Of a stretch of 64,000 bases of DNA, positions 54,487 through 64,000 are shown piece after piece (within the stretch, counting starts at the first letter, position 1; every line of letters starts with the position of its first letter). The notes below the pieces were generated by a model. It was not told the DNA's origin. It made no database searches and was given only the letters and a program-made list of their open reading frames with translations. The position numbers and the translations under genes were made by a program. The DNA is taken from assembly GCA_963791575.1 (NCBI GenBank), contig CAWBSY010000017.1:48891-112890 (forward strand), read 5' to 3'. The DNA comes from JAOAPG01 sp963791575. Lineage in GTDB: Bacteria > Acidobacteriota > Terriglobia > Terriglobales > Acidobacteriaceae.

Positions 54487-55598
54487 TTGTTGCCGCGATT
54501 CAGCCACATTTCTGCACTTATCAAAGACTCCGCCCATGACGCGGGTTTTGAGCTCTCGGGCATCGCGCCTGTTGAGGACTTCCCTGAGCTTGAACACTTT
54601 CCCAAGTGGATTGCCAATGGCCATGCCGCGGAAATGAAGTATATGGAATCCCGCGATGAGTCTGGGCATCTGAAACGAGCTTCCCTGAAATCAACATTTC
54701 CCTGGGCACGAAGCGTGATTGTTTGTGCGATTAATTACAACACCGCGAATCCGTATTCGACTGAAGAGCGCGATCTGCAAAAGGGCTGGATTGCCCGCTA
54801 CGCATGGGGCCAAGAGGACTACCACGATGCGGTCATGCGCAGACTCCGAATGGTTGAGGGCCGATTGCAAGGAGAATTCACCGGCTCTTCAAACATCGAC
54901 GATGTCACCGAAAAGTCCCAATTACAAACTCGCTGCTATGTCGACACCGGTCCAGTAGTCGAGCGTGTTTACGCCAAATATGCGGGTATTGGCTGGACGG
55001 GGAAAAATACCTGCCTTCTGAATCAGAAAATGGGCTCGTGGTTATTTCTCGGCGTTATTCTTACTTCTCTCGAACTCGCGCCGGATCTACCCGCCTCTGA
55101 CCGTTGTGGCACTTGCACACGTTGCATCGATGCTTGTCCGACGAATGCCCTCATTGCGCCTTATCAACTCGACTCCAACAAGTGCATTTCATATTTGACT
55201 ATCGAGAAGCGTGGCGAAATTCCAGAAATCTACGCAAAGGTATAGGACGCCAAGTCTTCGGTTGCGACATCTGCCAGGATGTTTGTCCCTGGAATCGCAA
55301 AGCTCCTGCTTCTACTGCAGCGGAATTTCAGCCGCGAGAGGGACTGGTTAATCCTGCACTGGAATATTTGGCGCAAATGAGTAAAGAGGAATTCCAAAGC
55401 AAATTCCGCGGCTCGGCAATTCGTCGGGCCAAGCACACCGGACTTCGCCGCAATGCCATCGTTGCGATCGGAAACAGCGAAGAACCAGCGTTCCTTCCAT
55501 TACTACATAAGCTGGCAACCGATGAAGATCCTGTAATCGCCGAAACTGCCGATTGGGCGATCCATCGGCTAAACGACCTGCAACATGACCCGTGTTAG
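54487..55598 (+). CDS. queG: Epoxyqueuosine reductase, one frameshift
   Basis: TTG start at 54487. The cobalamin-binding domain includes VIVCAINYNT and RYAWGQEDYHDAV, then VDTGPVVERVYAKYAGIGWTGKNTCLLN (read as blocks). The first [4Fe-4S] motif is CGTCTRCIDACPTNAL. One missing base near 55224 stops the frame at 55245. Correction gives PEDLRKGIGRQVFGCDICQDVCPWN, with the second cluster, and a C-terminal HEAT-like repeat. Restored length 370 residues is normal. The enzyme performs the last step of queuosine synthesis in tRNA. The stop overlaps the next gene's possible first start. Confidence 0.92.
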
Positions 55599-55632
55599 CA
55601 TCCCATCTGAAGGCAAGTTTGCAGGTTTAACG

Positions 55633-57630
55633 ATGATCCGCTTTGCTCGCCGGCTACAGGTCTATTTTCCCGTCATACTCCTCTGTGTTTTACCCGCTGT
55701 ACCTCTTCATGCAGCGGAAAAACAGGCGCAGTGGATACGCGTCAGTTCAGACCATTTCTCCGTATTAACAGACGCCGACGAAAAGAAAGGCCGGGAGGTC
55801 GCGGTTCGCTTCGAACAGATGCGCGCGGTCTTCGGACAGCTATTGATGAGAACCAAGCTGAAGATGCCGGAGCCGCTGGAAATCATCGCGCTTAAGTCCG
55901 ACAAAGAATACGCGCAGATCGCCCCTTTGAAAGACGGCATGGCCATAACCAACCCGGGCTTTTTTATTCCCGGCGAGGATCGCAACTACATTGTGCTGAA
56001 TTTATTTGAACCGGAAAGCTGGCGAGCCGTAACCCACGAGTTTGCTCACTTGCTTCTCAACTATAACTACCCGCCCGTGCAGCCATGGTTCGATGAGGGA
56101 TTCGCGGAGTATTTCTCTTCCATACGAGTAGATAACAAGCGCCTTGAAATCGGACTCGATCCCGAACTTGGCCTGGCTTGGCATACCGACCTCGTTGGAA
56201 ATCAAATCCAAATTAAGGATCCTCCGCGCCCCCTTACCGAACTGCTCAGTCCGACAGTGTGGCTGGCGTTGCCCGATCTTTTCAGCATGAAGCATCACAT
56301 GGAAAATTTTCGCGAAGGGACGCACCACACGCTCTTCTACGCGCAATCGTGGATGACCGTGCACTACCTGTTGAATAAGAACAAGCTGCAACAAACTGGC
56401 GTCTACTTCGATCTAGTAGAGAATCAAAATGTTCCAGTGGATCAGGCTATTCAGCAGGCTTATGGAATGACCATGGCCCAGTTCGATCAGGCGGTGAAAG
56501 ATTACTTTCATTCGCTTGGACCTCTGTTTGAAGCTTTGGACGCCTCTAAAGATGCGACCGCAACTGCCCCCGGCGGCCAAGTCTATTTTTATCCAGTACC
56601 CATCGCCGCTGACGATATCGGCACAAGCTATCGTCAAGTCCCATTCCCCGAAGGACAAGCCTTACTCGCGGAGATGACAGTTCGGGTATCCGAGCACCGC
56701 GACCAAGCCGTAGGACAACTGCAAGCCTTATTAGGCGATCCCAAGAGTGAAACCGCGATTGCCTATCGAGCCCTGGCGTGGGATCACATGCAGCGACGGG
56801 AGCCAGCAGAAGCGATCGAGGAATTGAACAAAGCTTTACAGATCGATGCGAAAGATCCTTGGGTGCGATACGAACTTGCCTTGCAGACTTATCGAACAGC
56901 GGAAACCGATACACACTTGCCGGGTCTCGCAAACATGATGCAAGACCTGCAGATCGTGCTCGATTGGGACCCGGATTTTGCCGAAGCCTACAACATGCTT
57001 GCGATGGGCCGACTGGCAGGCGGAGGCGCACACTCAGCTCTAACCGCAATCAAGCTTGCTGTCCAACTTAGTCCGCGCAGCGAACGTTATTTGCTCAACA
57101 TGGCCAACATTGATATTGCTCTGAAGCAGTGGGACGCGGCAACCGCATTGCTTGAACGCCTGAAGAGCAGCCAGAATCAACAAATCGCCCATTTCGCAAA
57201 GAAAGATTTGTCCGATCTGCCAACGATTAGGAAATATGGAATCCTGCCGCAGGAAGAGAGTTCAGCTGACTCATCGCGAGCCACGGCGGCCTCGTCCGAG
57301 CACCCACAAGCGAGTTCTCAACCGGAGGAAGCCACCGAGGAAGAATCCAGCGTAACCAAACCGCTTCCTGCGGAACCCCAACCCGACAAGCGCCCGCTTA
57401 AATTCCTCAAAGGGAACTTGGTGAGCGTCGATTGCACGCGAAGCCCGGCTGCAGTTCTCTCAATATTTAACGGAACCAAAGTTCTCAAGCTGCGTACCGA
57501 GAACTACTCGGCTCTGGTTATATTAGGATCCGAAAAATTCTCTTGTGAATGGAAGCATCTACAGATGAGCGCGAATTACAAGCCCGGTGGAAAGTCTGAC
57601 GGAGACCTGGTCTCGCTTGAAATTCAGTAA
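55633..57630 (+). CDS. Exported gluzincin-type protein with TPR repeats
   Basis: 665 residues from ATG 55633, which sits directly before a signal peptide (FARRLQVYFPVILLCVLPAVPLHA); an ATG at 55585 adds 16 residues. The zinc site is AVTHEFAHLLLNYN (HEFAH) with the third ligand in PWFDEGFAEYFSS, as in DUF1570-like metallopeptidases. Residues ~380-540 hold TPR-like helices (AEAIEELNKALQIDAKDPWVRYELAL and similar). A Ser/Glu/Pro-rich linker and a small C-terminal beta domain end the protein. Probably a periplasmic peptidase on a TPR scaffold. Confidence 0.78.
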   Translation: MIRFARRLQVYFPVILLCVLPAVPLHAAEKQAQWIRVSSDHFSVLTDADEKKGREVAVRFEQMRAVFGQLLMRTKLKMPEPLEIIALKSDKEYAQIAPLKDGMAITNPGFFIPGEDRNYIVLNLFEPESWRAVTHEFAHLLLNYNYPPVQPWFDEGFAEYFSSIRVDNKRLEIGLDPELGLAWHTDLVGNQIQIKDPPRPLTELLSPTVWLALPDLFSMKHHMENFREGTHHTLFYAQSWMTVHYLLNKNKLQQTGVYFDLVENQNVPVDQAIQQAYGMTMAQFDQAVKDYFHSLGPLFEALDASKDATATAPGGQVYFYPVPIAADDIGTSYRQVPFPEGQALLAEMTVRVSEHRDQAVGQLQALLGDPKSETAIAYRALAWDHMQRREPAEAIEELNKALQIDAKDPWVRYELALQTYRTAETDTHLPGLANMMQDLQIVLDWDPDFAEAYNMLAMGRLAGGGAHSALTAIKLAVQLSPRSERYLLNMANIDIALKQWDAATALLERLKSSQNQQIAHFAKKDLSDLPTIRKYGILPQEESSADSSRATAASSEHPQASSQPEEATEEESSVTKPLPAEPQPDKRPLKFLKGNLVSVDCTRSPAAVLSIFNGTKVLKLRTENYSALVILGSEKFSCEWKHLQMSANYKPGGKSDGDLVSLEIQ

Positions 57631-57702
57631 ACGGCTTGCCCGACAATTCATCTCAATCGACTTCCAGATGTTCAGAACTACTTTGCCGATTATTAAAACC
57701 GA

Positions 57703-58158
57703 ATGAAGAAAAAACTCAATAGCAATAAAAGTTTCTTTCACCGACACTCGTTGAGCATCGCCTCTATTGCAATCCTCCTTTTGTGGATTGTGCTGTACAT
57801 TTTCTCTGACCCCAGCACTCACCTCGGTTCGTTCTTCGGAAATGCCATAGCCGACTGGACCGGCGTCGTGGTGACCGTGCTAGCCACTAAATACATGTAT
57901 GAAAAAGGTTCAGCAGAAAGCCGTAAGCCTCCGCGAGGATTTCTAAGTCCGCTTCGCGAGAAACTGCGCAATCATTCGCTCAGCATCTTTTTGATAATCA
58001 CCGGTGTGGTTTGGGTGCTGCTGTACCTTAAGATGAATTCCGAAGCCAAGTGGGGTCAGGTCGTAGGAAACATAGTCTCGGAATGGACTCAGATATTCGG
58101 CCTTGTACTGCTGACGAAGAAGCTAATGGAATCGCACTCGAAAGAAAGCAGCCACTGA
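57703..58158 (+). CDS. Membrane protein with internal duplication
   Basis: 151 residues, four membrane helices. The two halves correspond: HSLSIASIAILLLWIVLYIF ... FFGNAIADWTGVVVTVLATKYMYEKGS and HSLSIFLIITGVVWVLLYLK ... VVGNIVSEWTQIFGLVLLTKKLMESHS. Identical anchor points (HSLSI, GNxxxxWT, K-x-M-x-x-x-x-S) show an intragenic repeat. No family recognised. It is followed by a terminator shared with the convergent cold-shock gene. A two-fold symmetrical transporter-like or scaffold role can only be guessed. Confidence 0.7.
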   Translation: MKKKLNSNKSFFHRHSLSIASIAILLLWIVLYIFSDPSTHLGSFFGNAIADWTGVVVTVLATKYMYEKGSAESRKPPRGFLSPLREKLRNHSLSIFLIITGVVWVLLYLKMNSEAKWGQVVGNIVSEWTQIFGLVLLTKKLMESHSKESSH

Positions 58159-58174
58159 AAACTTCACGCAGCAA

Positions 58175-58206
58175 AAAACCCTCCCAAGGGACGTAGGGAG
58201 GGTTTC
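58175..58206. terminator. Bidirectional rho-independent terminator
   Basis: AAACCCTCCC / GGGAGGGTTT stem with a ~10-base loop, T-run after it on the plus strand and A-run before it (T-run on the minus strand). It serves the duplicated membrane protein gene and cspA. Confidence 0.85.
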
Positions 58207-58221
58207 CAAAATATTGTGCAT

Positions 58222-58425
58222 TTATCCGCGACTGACGTTGCCTGCCTGGAACCCTTTCGGTCCCTTGAGCAAATCGAACTCCACGGTTTCGCCCTCATTC
58301 AGCGTGCGATAGCCGTTCTCCTGAATCGCAGAGAAGTGTACAAAGACATCTTCTCCGGTAGATCGCTGGATAAAGCCATAGCCCTTCGCCCCATTGAACC
58401 ACTTTACTGTTCCTTTTTCTCTCAC
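58222..58425 (-). CDS. csp: Cold-shock protein (CspA family)
   Basis: 67 residues from GTG 58425 with AAGGAG six bases upstream. RNA-binding motifs RNP1 (KGYGFIQ) and RNP2 (VFVHFSAI) and the start GTVKWFNGAKGYGFI are typical. It binds single-stranded RNA and melts secondary structure. The long untranslated-looking stretch upstream (58426-58871) could hold a structured leader, as is usual for csp genes. Confidence 0.95.
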   Translation of the reverse strand: MREKGTVKWFNGAKGYGFIQRSTGEDVFVHFSAIQENGYRTLNEGETVEFDLLKGPKGFQAGNVSRG

Positions 58426-58871
58426 AAATTACTCCTTTCGTTCTGGTCTTTGAATTACATCCTGTTCTCCGGAAAGCCGAAGCTTCGAACTACCCCCTGG
58501 GAAAACCGGAAGCCCCAACACTGGATGCCTCAAATAGCAAGCGACGCTGTTGCAACAGAAAAGACCCCTGAGTTCTACGCCAATGCAAAGAAGACACGGC
58601 GCAAAGCTCAGGGGCCCATTGTTGTCGCGCGAGTTTCGACTGCAATACTTAACATCCACTCACAACCTGCGAATCTCGTTGCTTGCGATTGCAACGAGCA
58701 AAAAATAATATTCAGGAACTTTCCTTCTGGCAAGAAAATAATTTCGATTTAATGAAACGTTTGAGTCACTACTCGGGCCGCGTGCTCTGGAGCCCGTCAC
58801 TTCGGTAATGTTGAAGCCTACTCTCAAGCTATAACTTCCCTCCAAGCGCTTGATATCATTGGTAAATCTTG
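58426..58871. other. Long region upstream of csp, possible structured leader
   Basis: About 445 bases between the divergent csp and BrkB-type genes with no convincing gene. It holds a two-level hairpin: CCCCTGAG (58565-58572) pairs with CTCAGGGG (58607-58614), and CGCC/GGCG pair inside. On the minus strand this lies ~140 bases before the csp start, where a cold-sensing mRNA leader would be. Confidence 0.45.
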
Positions 58872-59748
58872 ATGGAACCAGTTGTATCGACGGCCTCCCG
58901 GGTATCCTGGAGTCAGATGCGGGGGAGGGCCCGCTTCCGATCAAGCGCCATCTCCACGCTGAAATACTTGTTACATACCGAGGTACACACGTTTGCATTC
59001 TCTGTGGCGGCGAATGCCATTCTCTCCTTCTTCCCATTTGTATTGCTGCTGATGACGCTGATCCAGCGGGTATTTCATTCGCCCGCTATGTACAACGTAG
59101 TCGTGCAATTGTTACGAGACTCGTTGCCAACAGGCCAGGAGTTTGTCATTCGAAATCTGAATGCGCTCGTCGGAGCCAGGCACCGCGCCCAACTATTCTC
59201 TATAGCGATGCTTCTGGTAACGTCAACGGGAATATTCATGCCGCTGGAAGTAGCGTTGAACCGGATCTGGCGTTTTCCCGAAAACAGGTCTTATCTCGGC
59301 AACCAACTCATCTCGCTTGGACTTGCATTCGGCTGCGGAGTCCTCGCACTTGTTATCGGTCGCGCTCACGGCCGGAAATGTGGTGCTGCTGAGGTTCTTG
59401 ACCCTTGGTCATGCTGTGTTTGTGATTGAGTTAATCGGATTCATTGTGATGAAGATTTTTGCCATCGCCGCCAGCATCGCCATCTTCTTTCTCATTTATT
59501 GGCTTTTGCCGAACGGAAAGGTTCCTGCAAAAACAGTATTGCCCGCCGCGGTTATCATGGGGCTTTTGTCGGAGATCCTTAAATACACATATATTCTGGC
59601 TTTGCCGCGGTTGAATTTTCAGGAAGTCTACGGACCATTTGCGCTATCGGTGAGCTTGATGTTCTGGGCATTTCTGTCGGGATTGTTGTTGCTGACAGGA
59701 GCAAACTTGTCAGCGCAGCGACATAGTCGAGAAAATCCGCCTCTTTAA
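58872..59748 (+). CDS. YihY/BrkB-family membrane protein, one frameshift
   Basis: ATG 58872. Family blocks: TFAFSVAANAILSFFPFVLLLMTL, LLVTSTGIFMPLEVALNRIW and, after the break, IYWLLPNGKVPAKTVLPAAV and LKYTYILALPRLNFQEVYGPFALSVSLMFW (read as blocks). Near 59350 one extra base shifts the frame; correction gives LVSVALTAGNVVLLRF and a protein of 291 residues, normal for the family. About six membrane helices. Function of YihY proteins is unsettled; the old name 'ribonuclease BN' is wrong. Confidence 0.85.
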
Positions 59749-59956
59749 CGTGAGTTTCTCCTCGATTCAGTGAACCTACACCGTTCGAGCCGCTAGAGTC
59801 TGTCCGACAAGCCACGGCGTATACGGGATTTTTCCTCAGCCCAGCGTCTTTTAACTAGCTGGGAGTGTGACTTCCGGCACATCCGCGTGCTCCGTGATCC
59901 GCTAAAATCCTCCTGCTTCCGTCAGAGGCTGGTCTCGTTCCAACGCGAGGCTAAGT

Positions 59957-60517
59957 ATGTCGATTTGTTTTCGGAAGCCCCTTGCCCAGATCCTGCTGCT
60001 CTGCACTGTCGCATTCTCTACAGCTGCACTTTCGGCGCAAATAACTGCGGAGCCCTTGCCCGTAGCCACATTTAACGCGCTCACCCTTCGGCAACTCACT
60101 CGTAGCTCCGGCTATATTTTCGCGGGCACTGTTACAGATATTCAGTCGGTCGCTTCTGCTCCCAACAAAATCGCCACAATGCGAATAACGTTTCACGTAG
60201 ATCAGGCAATTCGCGGGGTTCGCAGCGGTCAGTCCCTCACCACGCGCGAGTGGGTAGGCTTATGGGAATCCGGCGGGAGTTACCGCATCGGTCAACGCTT
60301 ACTTTTATTTCTTTATCCCCCGAGCAAATTGGGCCTGACCAGTACCGTAGGCGGATGGCAAGGACGTTTCGCGCTTGACTCGCAAGGGGAATTCATCCTG
60401 GATGAGGAACGTCTGGTTGCAAATCCTATCGTCAGGCACTCCCCGCACGGCAATAAGTTTCGCTTCGGCATCCGCGAGTTCAGGGGCGCAATCCGCCGGG
60501 CCGAGGAGGAAGAATGA
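59957..60517 (+). CDS. Exported hypothetical protein of an acidobacterial type
   Basis: 186 residues with a signal peptide (PLAQILLLCTVAFSTAALSAQ). The mature part is beta-rich: LTRSSGYIFAGTVTDIQ, MRITFHVDQAIRGVRSGQSL, GQRLLLFLYPPSKLGLTS. This pattern resembles small NTF/OB-like 'GTV ... IRG' domains found before large secreted matrixin-like proteins in acidobacteria. Its stop overlaps the start of the next gene (ATGA), so the two are made together and probably act together. Confidence 0.65.
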   Translation: MSICFRKPLAQILLLCTVAFSTAALSAQITAEPLPVATFNALTLRQLTRSSGYIFAGTVTDIQSVASAPNKIATMRITFHVDQAIRGVRSGQSLTTREWVGLWESGGSYRIGQRLLLFLYPPSKLGLTSTVGGWQGRFALDSQGEFILDEERLVANPIVRHSPHGNKFRFGIREFRGAIRRAEEEE

Positions 60518-63500
60518 TCAACCAGAAATTCTTTTCAGGGGGCAGCATTCGGACTGGCCTCGGCCTTGGACTCATTCGTCGCCATCGCAATCTGGTAATT
60601 CTCGCCGAGGACGCCACCTGGAATTCCAAGTATTCCAAAATCATGCGCATCTTGTGGTGCTTGATTTACGCCCTTGCAGTTGGCTTAGTGCTGTTGATTC
60701 TTCTTCCGCAATTCGCCCGTGCTGGAGGCCCTCGTTACGTCGCCGGAATAAGTTATTTCGATCCGGGCACAACCGGAACGCCGATCACTTGGGCACAAGG
60801 TGCAATCAGCTACTACACCGATCAAGGCAATCTCAGTTCTATTCTGCCTGGCTCAAGTGCGGACGCGCTTGTAGCCAACGCCTTCAGCCAATGGACTTCC
60901 ATTCCGACAGCAGCTGTTTCTGCAACCCGTGCTGGCCAACTCGCGGAGGACGTGAGCGGAGCTAACGTGATCGTAAATGGCAACGGCTCAATTACCATGC
61001 CGTCCGACACAATGCCGAGTGCGGTGGGAACGCCCGTGGGGATCGTGTACGACGCGGATGGCACAGTCACCAGTGCGCTCTTAGGACAGGGCGCGGGCAA
61101 CGCTGCTAATTGCTTCATTGATGCGGTTTTTGGAGGCATTGACAACTTCGCGACAAGCGCTCAGTTCCAGCATGCTCTAGTTATCCTGAATGGCAATTGC
61201 GCGCAAAGCTCAAGTCAGGTGCCTGAAGTGGAGTACCGACTGGTCCGGGTACTTGGCCGAATTTTAGGACTCGATTGGTCGCAAGTAAATCTCAATGTCC
61301 AAACGGGAAACCCTACGCCAGGCCAAGCCGACTATGCGGGTTTTTCTATCATGCATGCTATGGACTCAGTCAGATGCGTGCCGATCTCAACGTGCTACCC
61401 CAATCCCTATCAGCCGAAAATGGACGACCAGGCGGCGCTCTCGCGGCTTTATCCAATCACGGCTGACAACATCTCGAACTTTCCCGGCAAGCAGCTGTTT
61501 TTCGCGACCACAGCTCGCATCCATGGCTCAGTGCGCTTTGTTGATGCAAGCGGTCAGCCCGCTCAGGGGATGCAAGGAGTGAACGTGGTGGCACGCTGGA
61601 TTGATCCCTCCACAGGATTACCGTCACGAACTTATGTCTCCGCCTCCGTCTCCGGGGTTTCTGTACTGTGGGAACGCTGGAAACATTATCACCGGATTCA
61701 ACGATCCATCCGGACAGCCGTTCAATCGTTTTGGCTCCAATGACTCCGCAGTCGAGGGATCCTTTGATCTCGCCGGCCTACAAATCCCGAATGGCGCAAA
61801 CAGCGCACAATATCAGCTTACCGTCGAACCACTGGATCCCATATGGTCGGAGGCTGTCGGCCCATATGGCCCTTGGCAGGTACAGCCTTCCGGTTCAGCA
61901 GATCCGATTACAGTAACGGTAACTTTGGGCGGCGATATTCAGCAAGATATTCTCATGCAGAAAAGTGCCAGCAAACCACCGTCGTGGTTTGAGCCGACAA
62001 CCTATGCCGCTCCTGCGAGCCTTCCGACAGGAGGAGATTGGACTGCATCGCTGAACTCGTATGGCAATCCCGATTATTTCTGGTTCAATGCACAGGCCAA
62101 CCGCACGCTTTCGGCAATCGTCATTGCACTTGACGATTACGGAATCGCATCGCAAAGTAAAGCTCAACCCGTAATTGGTATGTGGTCGCTAACCAATCCA
62201 GGACAATCCCCTGCCCCGGCCGAAACGCCATCGTCCTTTAATACTTTATTTTTTGGAGAGACCCGTCTCGATGCTCAATTCCAGCAAACTACCAGCTTCC
62301 GGCTGGCAATTTCCGACTATCGTGGCGATGCGCGTCCCGATTACCGCTATCACGCGCGAATATTTTATGGAGACAGTGTGAATCCGGCACGGGCCAGTGT
62401 TGCGGGAGGAACGCCACTTGCCGTTGAAGGCCTCGGATTTCAGCCGAACACCATTATCAAACTCGGGAGTGCAAACACGCCGCAGATGGCGCTCTCGGCA
62501 AATCAAATGCTTGTGAATGCTCCGCCTATGCCAGACGGTGTCCAAGACATTGGACTGAGCGACACTCCGACTGGAGCGGCTTCGACGATGACTGGAGTCC
62601 TCACCTATGGCGCGGGACCAGGCGACAATATCCGATTGCTCTTAGGTACCAACCCTGCAACTCCGGTTGGAGGACAAGCTCCAAATCCGATTCGCTTACA
62701 AGTGGTAGCGCCCGACGGCATCACTCCCGTCGCAGGCGCGAGCGTATTCCTAACTTCAACTCCCGCATTAGCCTTCTCGGCCTGTTCAGGAGGCGCGAGT
62801 TGCACCGTTCTCACCGATCAAAGTGGATTAGTTTCTTCCCAATTGACTGTCCTGTCAGCCGGGGTCATGACCATTACCGCAAAGCTGGCTCCCGCCTCGT
62901 ATCCATCGCCCAAACAAGTGCAAATAACGCTGCTTGGAACTTCATCATCGTTAGATCTTTCATTGGCTTCACCCTTAGCATGGATTGCACAAGGTGCAAC
63001 CGTCGGTATTTCGCTGATCGCGCGTGTCCTAAACAACGGTGTTCCTATCAATGGAGCCACTATCGGCTACAAGGTCGTAAAAGGTTCCGGAATTCTCAGC
63101 GCTTCGTCCGCAACAACCAATGCCGGGGGATACGCCGCCTCTACATTGCAAATTTCCGCGATGTCGGGAGACGTACAAGTTAGCGTGTGCGCGGAGCCTG
63201 GGAATGCTCCCTGCCAAAGCTTCTATGGGACTTCTGTGCCGGCGAGTGCCCTCCAAATGCAAGCTGTCTCCGGCCTCGCTCAAGAATTGCTGGTGGGACA
63301 GAACTTCGCACCGGTAATGATCCGCGTAACTGACTCATCGACTCCACCAAATCCAGTGCTCGGAGCCGGCGTTGTCTTTCAAGTCATGGTGGGAAGGTTA
63401 CCGAGTAATCAGCCCATCATATTTGTCGGGCAAACTGGAAACACGCGACCCGAAATACCGGTAATCTTATCGTCGTCACAAGCAACAATTCAGTCAGACG

Positions 63501-63625
63501 GGAACGGGCTAGCTAGTATCCAACCCTCAGCGGGGGGAATTCAGGGGCCAATAGTTATCCTGGGAACAGCAGGAGCAGGAAACAACACAACACAGTTTGC
63601 CCTGCAGTCGTTGCCCGTAAAGTGA
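60514..63625 (+). CDS. Very large secreted protein, IPT and Ig-like domains, one frameshift
   Basis: Restored length 1036 residues. A membrane segment near residue 50-65 (LWCLIYALAVGLVLLILLP) acts as export signal. Residues ~70-330 look like a matrixin-type metallopeptidase fold, but the helix that normally reads HExxHxxG reads VRVLGRILGLDW, so zinc binding is lost. After one extra base in a G-run near 61655 the frame continues LYCGNAGNIITGF. IPT/TIG-like (ARASVAGGTPLAVEGLGFQP) and two bacterial Ig-like domains follow (PINGATIGYKVVKGSG and similar). Probably a surface-binding protein rather than an active protease. Confidence 0.75.
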
Positions 63626-63658
63626 TTTTCACCGAACTAACATTCTCTTTATGGCGAA

Positions 63659-63722
63659 TTGTCACCCTGAGCGCAGCTGATCCATTCGCTTTCGAATGGT
63701 CAGCTAAGTCGAAGGGCCCCTA
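63659..63722. repeat. Interspersed palindromic repeat
   Basis: Pattern TGTCACCCTGAGCGCAGC ... AAGTCGAAGGGCCCCT, with an inner palindrome AGCTGATCCATTCG / CGAATGGTCAGCT. I associate such 'TCACCCTGAGCG...TCGAAGGGCCC' elements with dispersed intergenic repeats in acidobacteria. It lies between two convergent genes. Confidence 0.6.
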
Positions 63723-63766
63723 CCCTCGCAATACCGCCTTGCGCAACAAGGCTTTGTCCATCGCGC

Positions 63767-64000
63767 TCACTTCTTCAACCACTGATCCACCCAATCGTTC
63801 ACCGTCTTGTACCAAAGCTGGCTGTTCTGCGGCTTCAGCACCCAGTGACCTTCATCTGGGAAATAGAGCATTTTCGATGGCACCTTCAGCCGTTGTAATG
63901 TCGTGAAAAGCTGAAAGCCCTCCGACACGTCCAGTCGATAGTCGAGCTGCCCATGAACTACCAGCGTTGGTGTCTTGAAATTCGTAGCTGACAAATGCGG
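63767..64000 (-). CDS. S9-family peptidase (prolyl oligopeptidase type), C-terminal end only
   Basis: The frame is open to the right edge, so only the last ~77 residues are seen. The catalytic Asp lies in VVHGQLDYRLDVSEG and the His in YFPDEGHWVLKP, followed by NDWVDQWLKK at the end. These are the C-terminal alpha/beta-hydrolase parts of dipeptidyl-peptidase/acylaminoacyl-peptidase-like S9 enzymes. The nucleophile Ser and the propeller would lie beyond the window. Confidence 0.88.
   Translation of the reverse strand, partial: PHLSATNFKTPTLVVHGQLDYRLDVSEGFQLFTTLQRLKVPSKMLYFPDEGHWVLKPQNSQLWYKTVNDWVDQWLKK

Overview
The window looks like a chromosomal segment of a soil acidobacterium (Acidobacteriota, Terriglobia/Koribacter-like). 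This is inferred from moderate GC, many small lineage-typical secreted or membrane proteins, a UpxY antiterminator beside a PEP-CTERM-like protein, a PQQ dehydrogenase/cytochrome c/ThuA operon, paired DUF507 genes, and interspersed palindromic repeats of the type common in acidobacterial genomes. There is no rRNA, phage, CRISPR array or intact insertion sequence. One tRNA (Gly-CCC) is present.

Layout. 1-5.2 kb: regulatory edge of an exopolysaccharide/exosortase-type locus (degenerate sigma-54-type activator, UpxY antiterminator, LuxR-type regulator with a lost phosphoacceptor, GT87 glycosyltransferase, PEP-CTERM-like substrate). 5.4-8.7 kb: L-2-hydroxyglutarate oxidase, a nucleotide-sugar dehydrogenase and a small exported protein. 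8.9-19.9 kb: a catabolic island made of a CaiB-type CoA-transferase, MarR, a three-subunit molybdenum hydroxylase, a 6-hydroxynicotinate reductase-like protein, a UPF0280 protein, two AA_synth proteins, an enamidase-like amidohydrolase and nicotinamidase. In order these fit a reductive nicotinamide/nicotinate route. 20-31 kb: secreted proteins, G6PD, a DedA-rhodanese protein with an in-frame UGA exactly at the catalytic cysteine, a secreted phosphoesterase, an ECF sigma operon, two STAS proteins and a SET-domain methyltransferase. 31.5-32.6 kb: tRNA-Gly and a decayed stretch with permease remains. 32.7-37.2 kb: PQQ dehydrogenase, dihaem cytochrome c, ThuA and a sugar isomerase. 37.4-40.9 kb: remnants, a glutamine synthetase without the adenylylation tyrosine, and a LysR regulator. 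41-45.6 kb: a polyamine module (pyruvoyl arginine decarboxylase, deoxyhypusine-synthase-like protein, N-carbamoylputrescine amidase, agmatine deiminase). 45.6-58.4 kb: housekeeping genes (tadA, murQ, murA, recJ, DUF507 pair, queG, cold-shock protein). 58.9-64 kb: BrkB-type membrane protein, a very large secreted protein and the end of an S9 peptidase.

About seventeen single-base indels interrupt otherwise ordinary genes, including murQ, queG, pncA and aguA. In each case one correction per break restores the normal family length. I read most of these as sequencing or assembly errors. I give such genes as one CDS with the break located, and I use 'pseudogene' only where domains are really missing.
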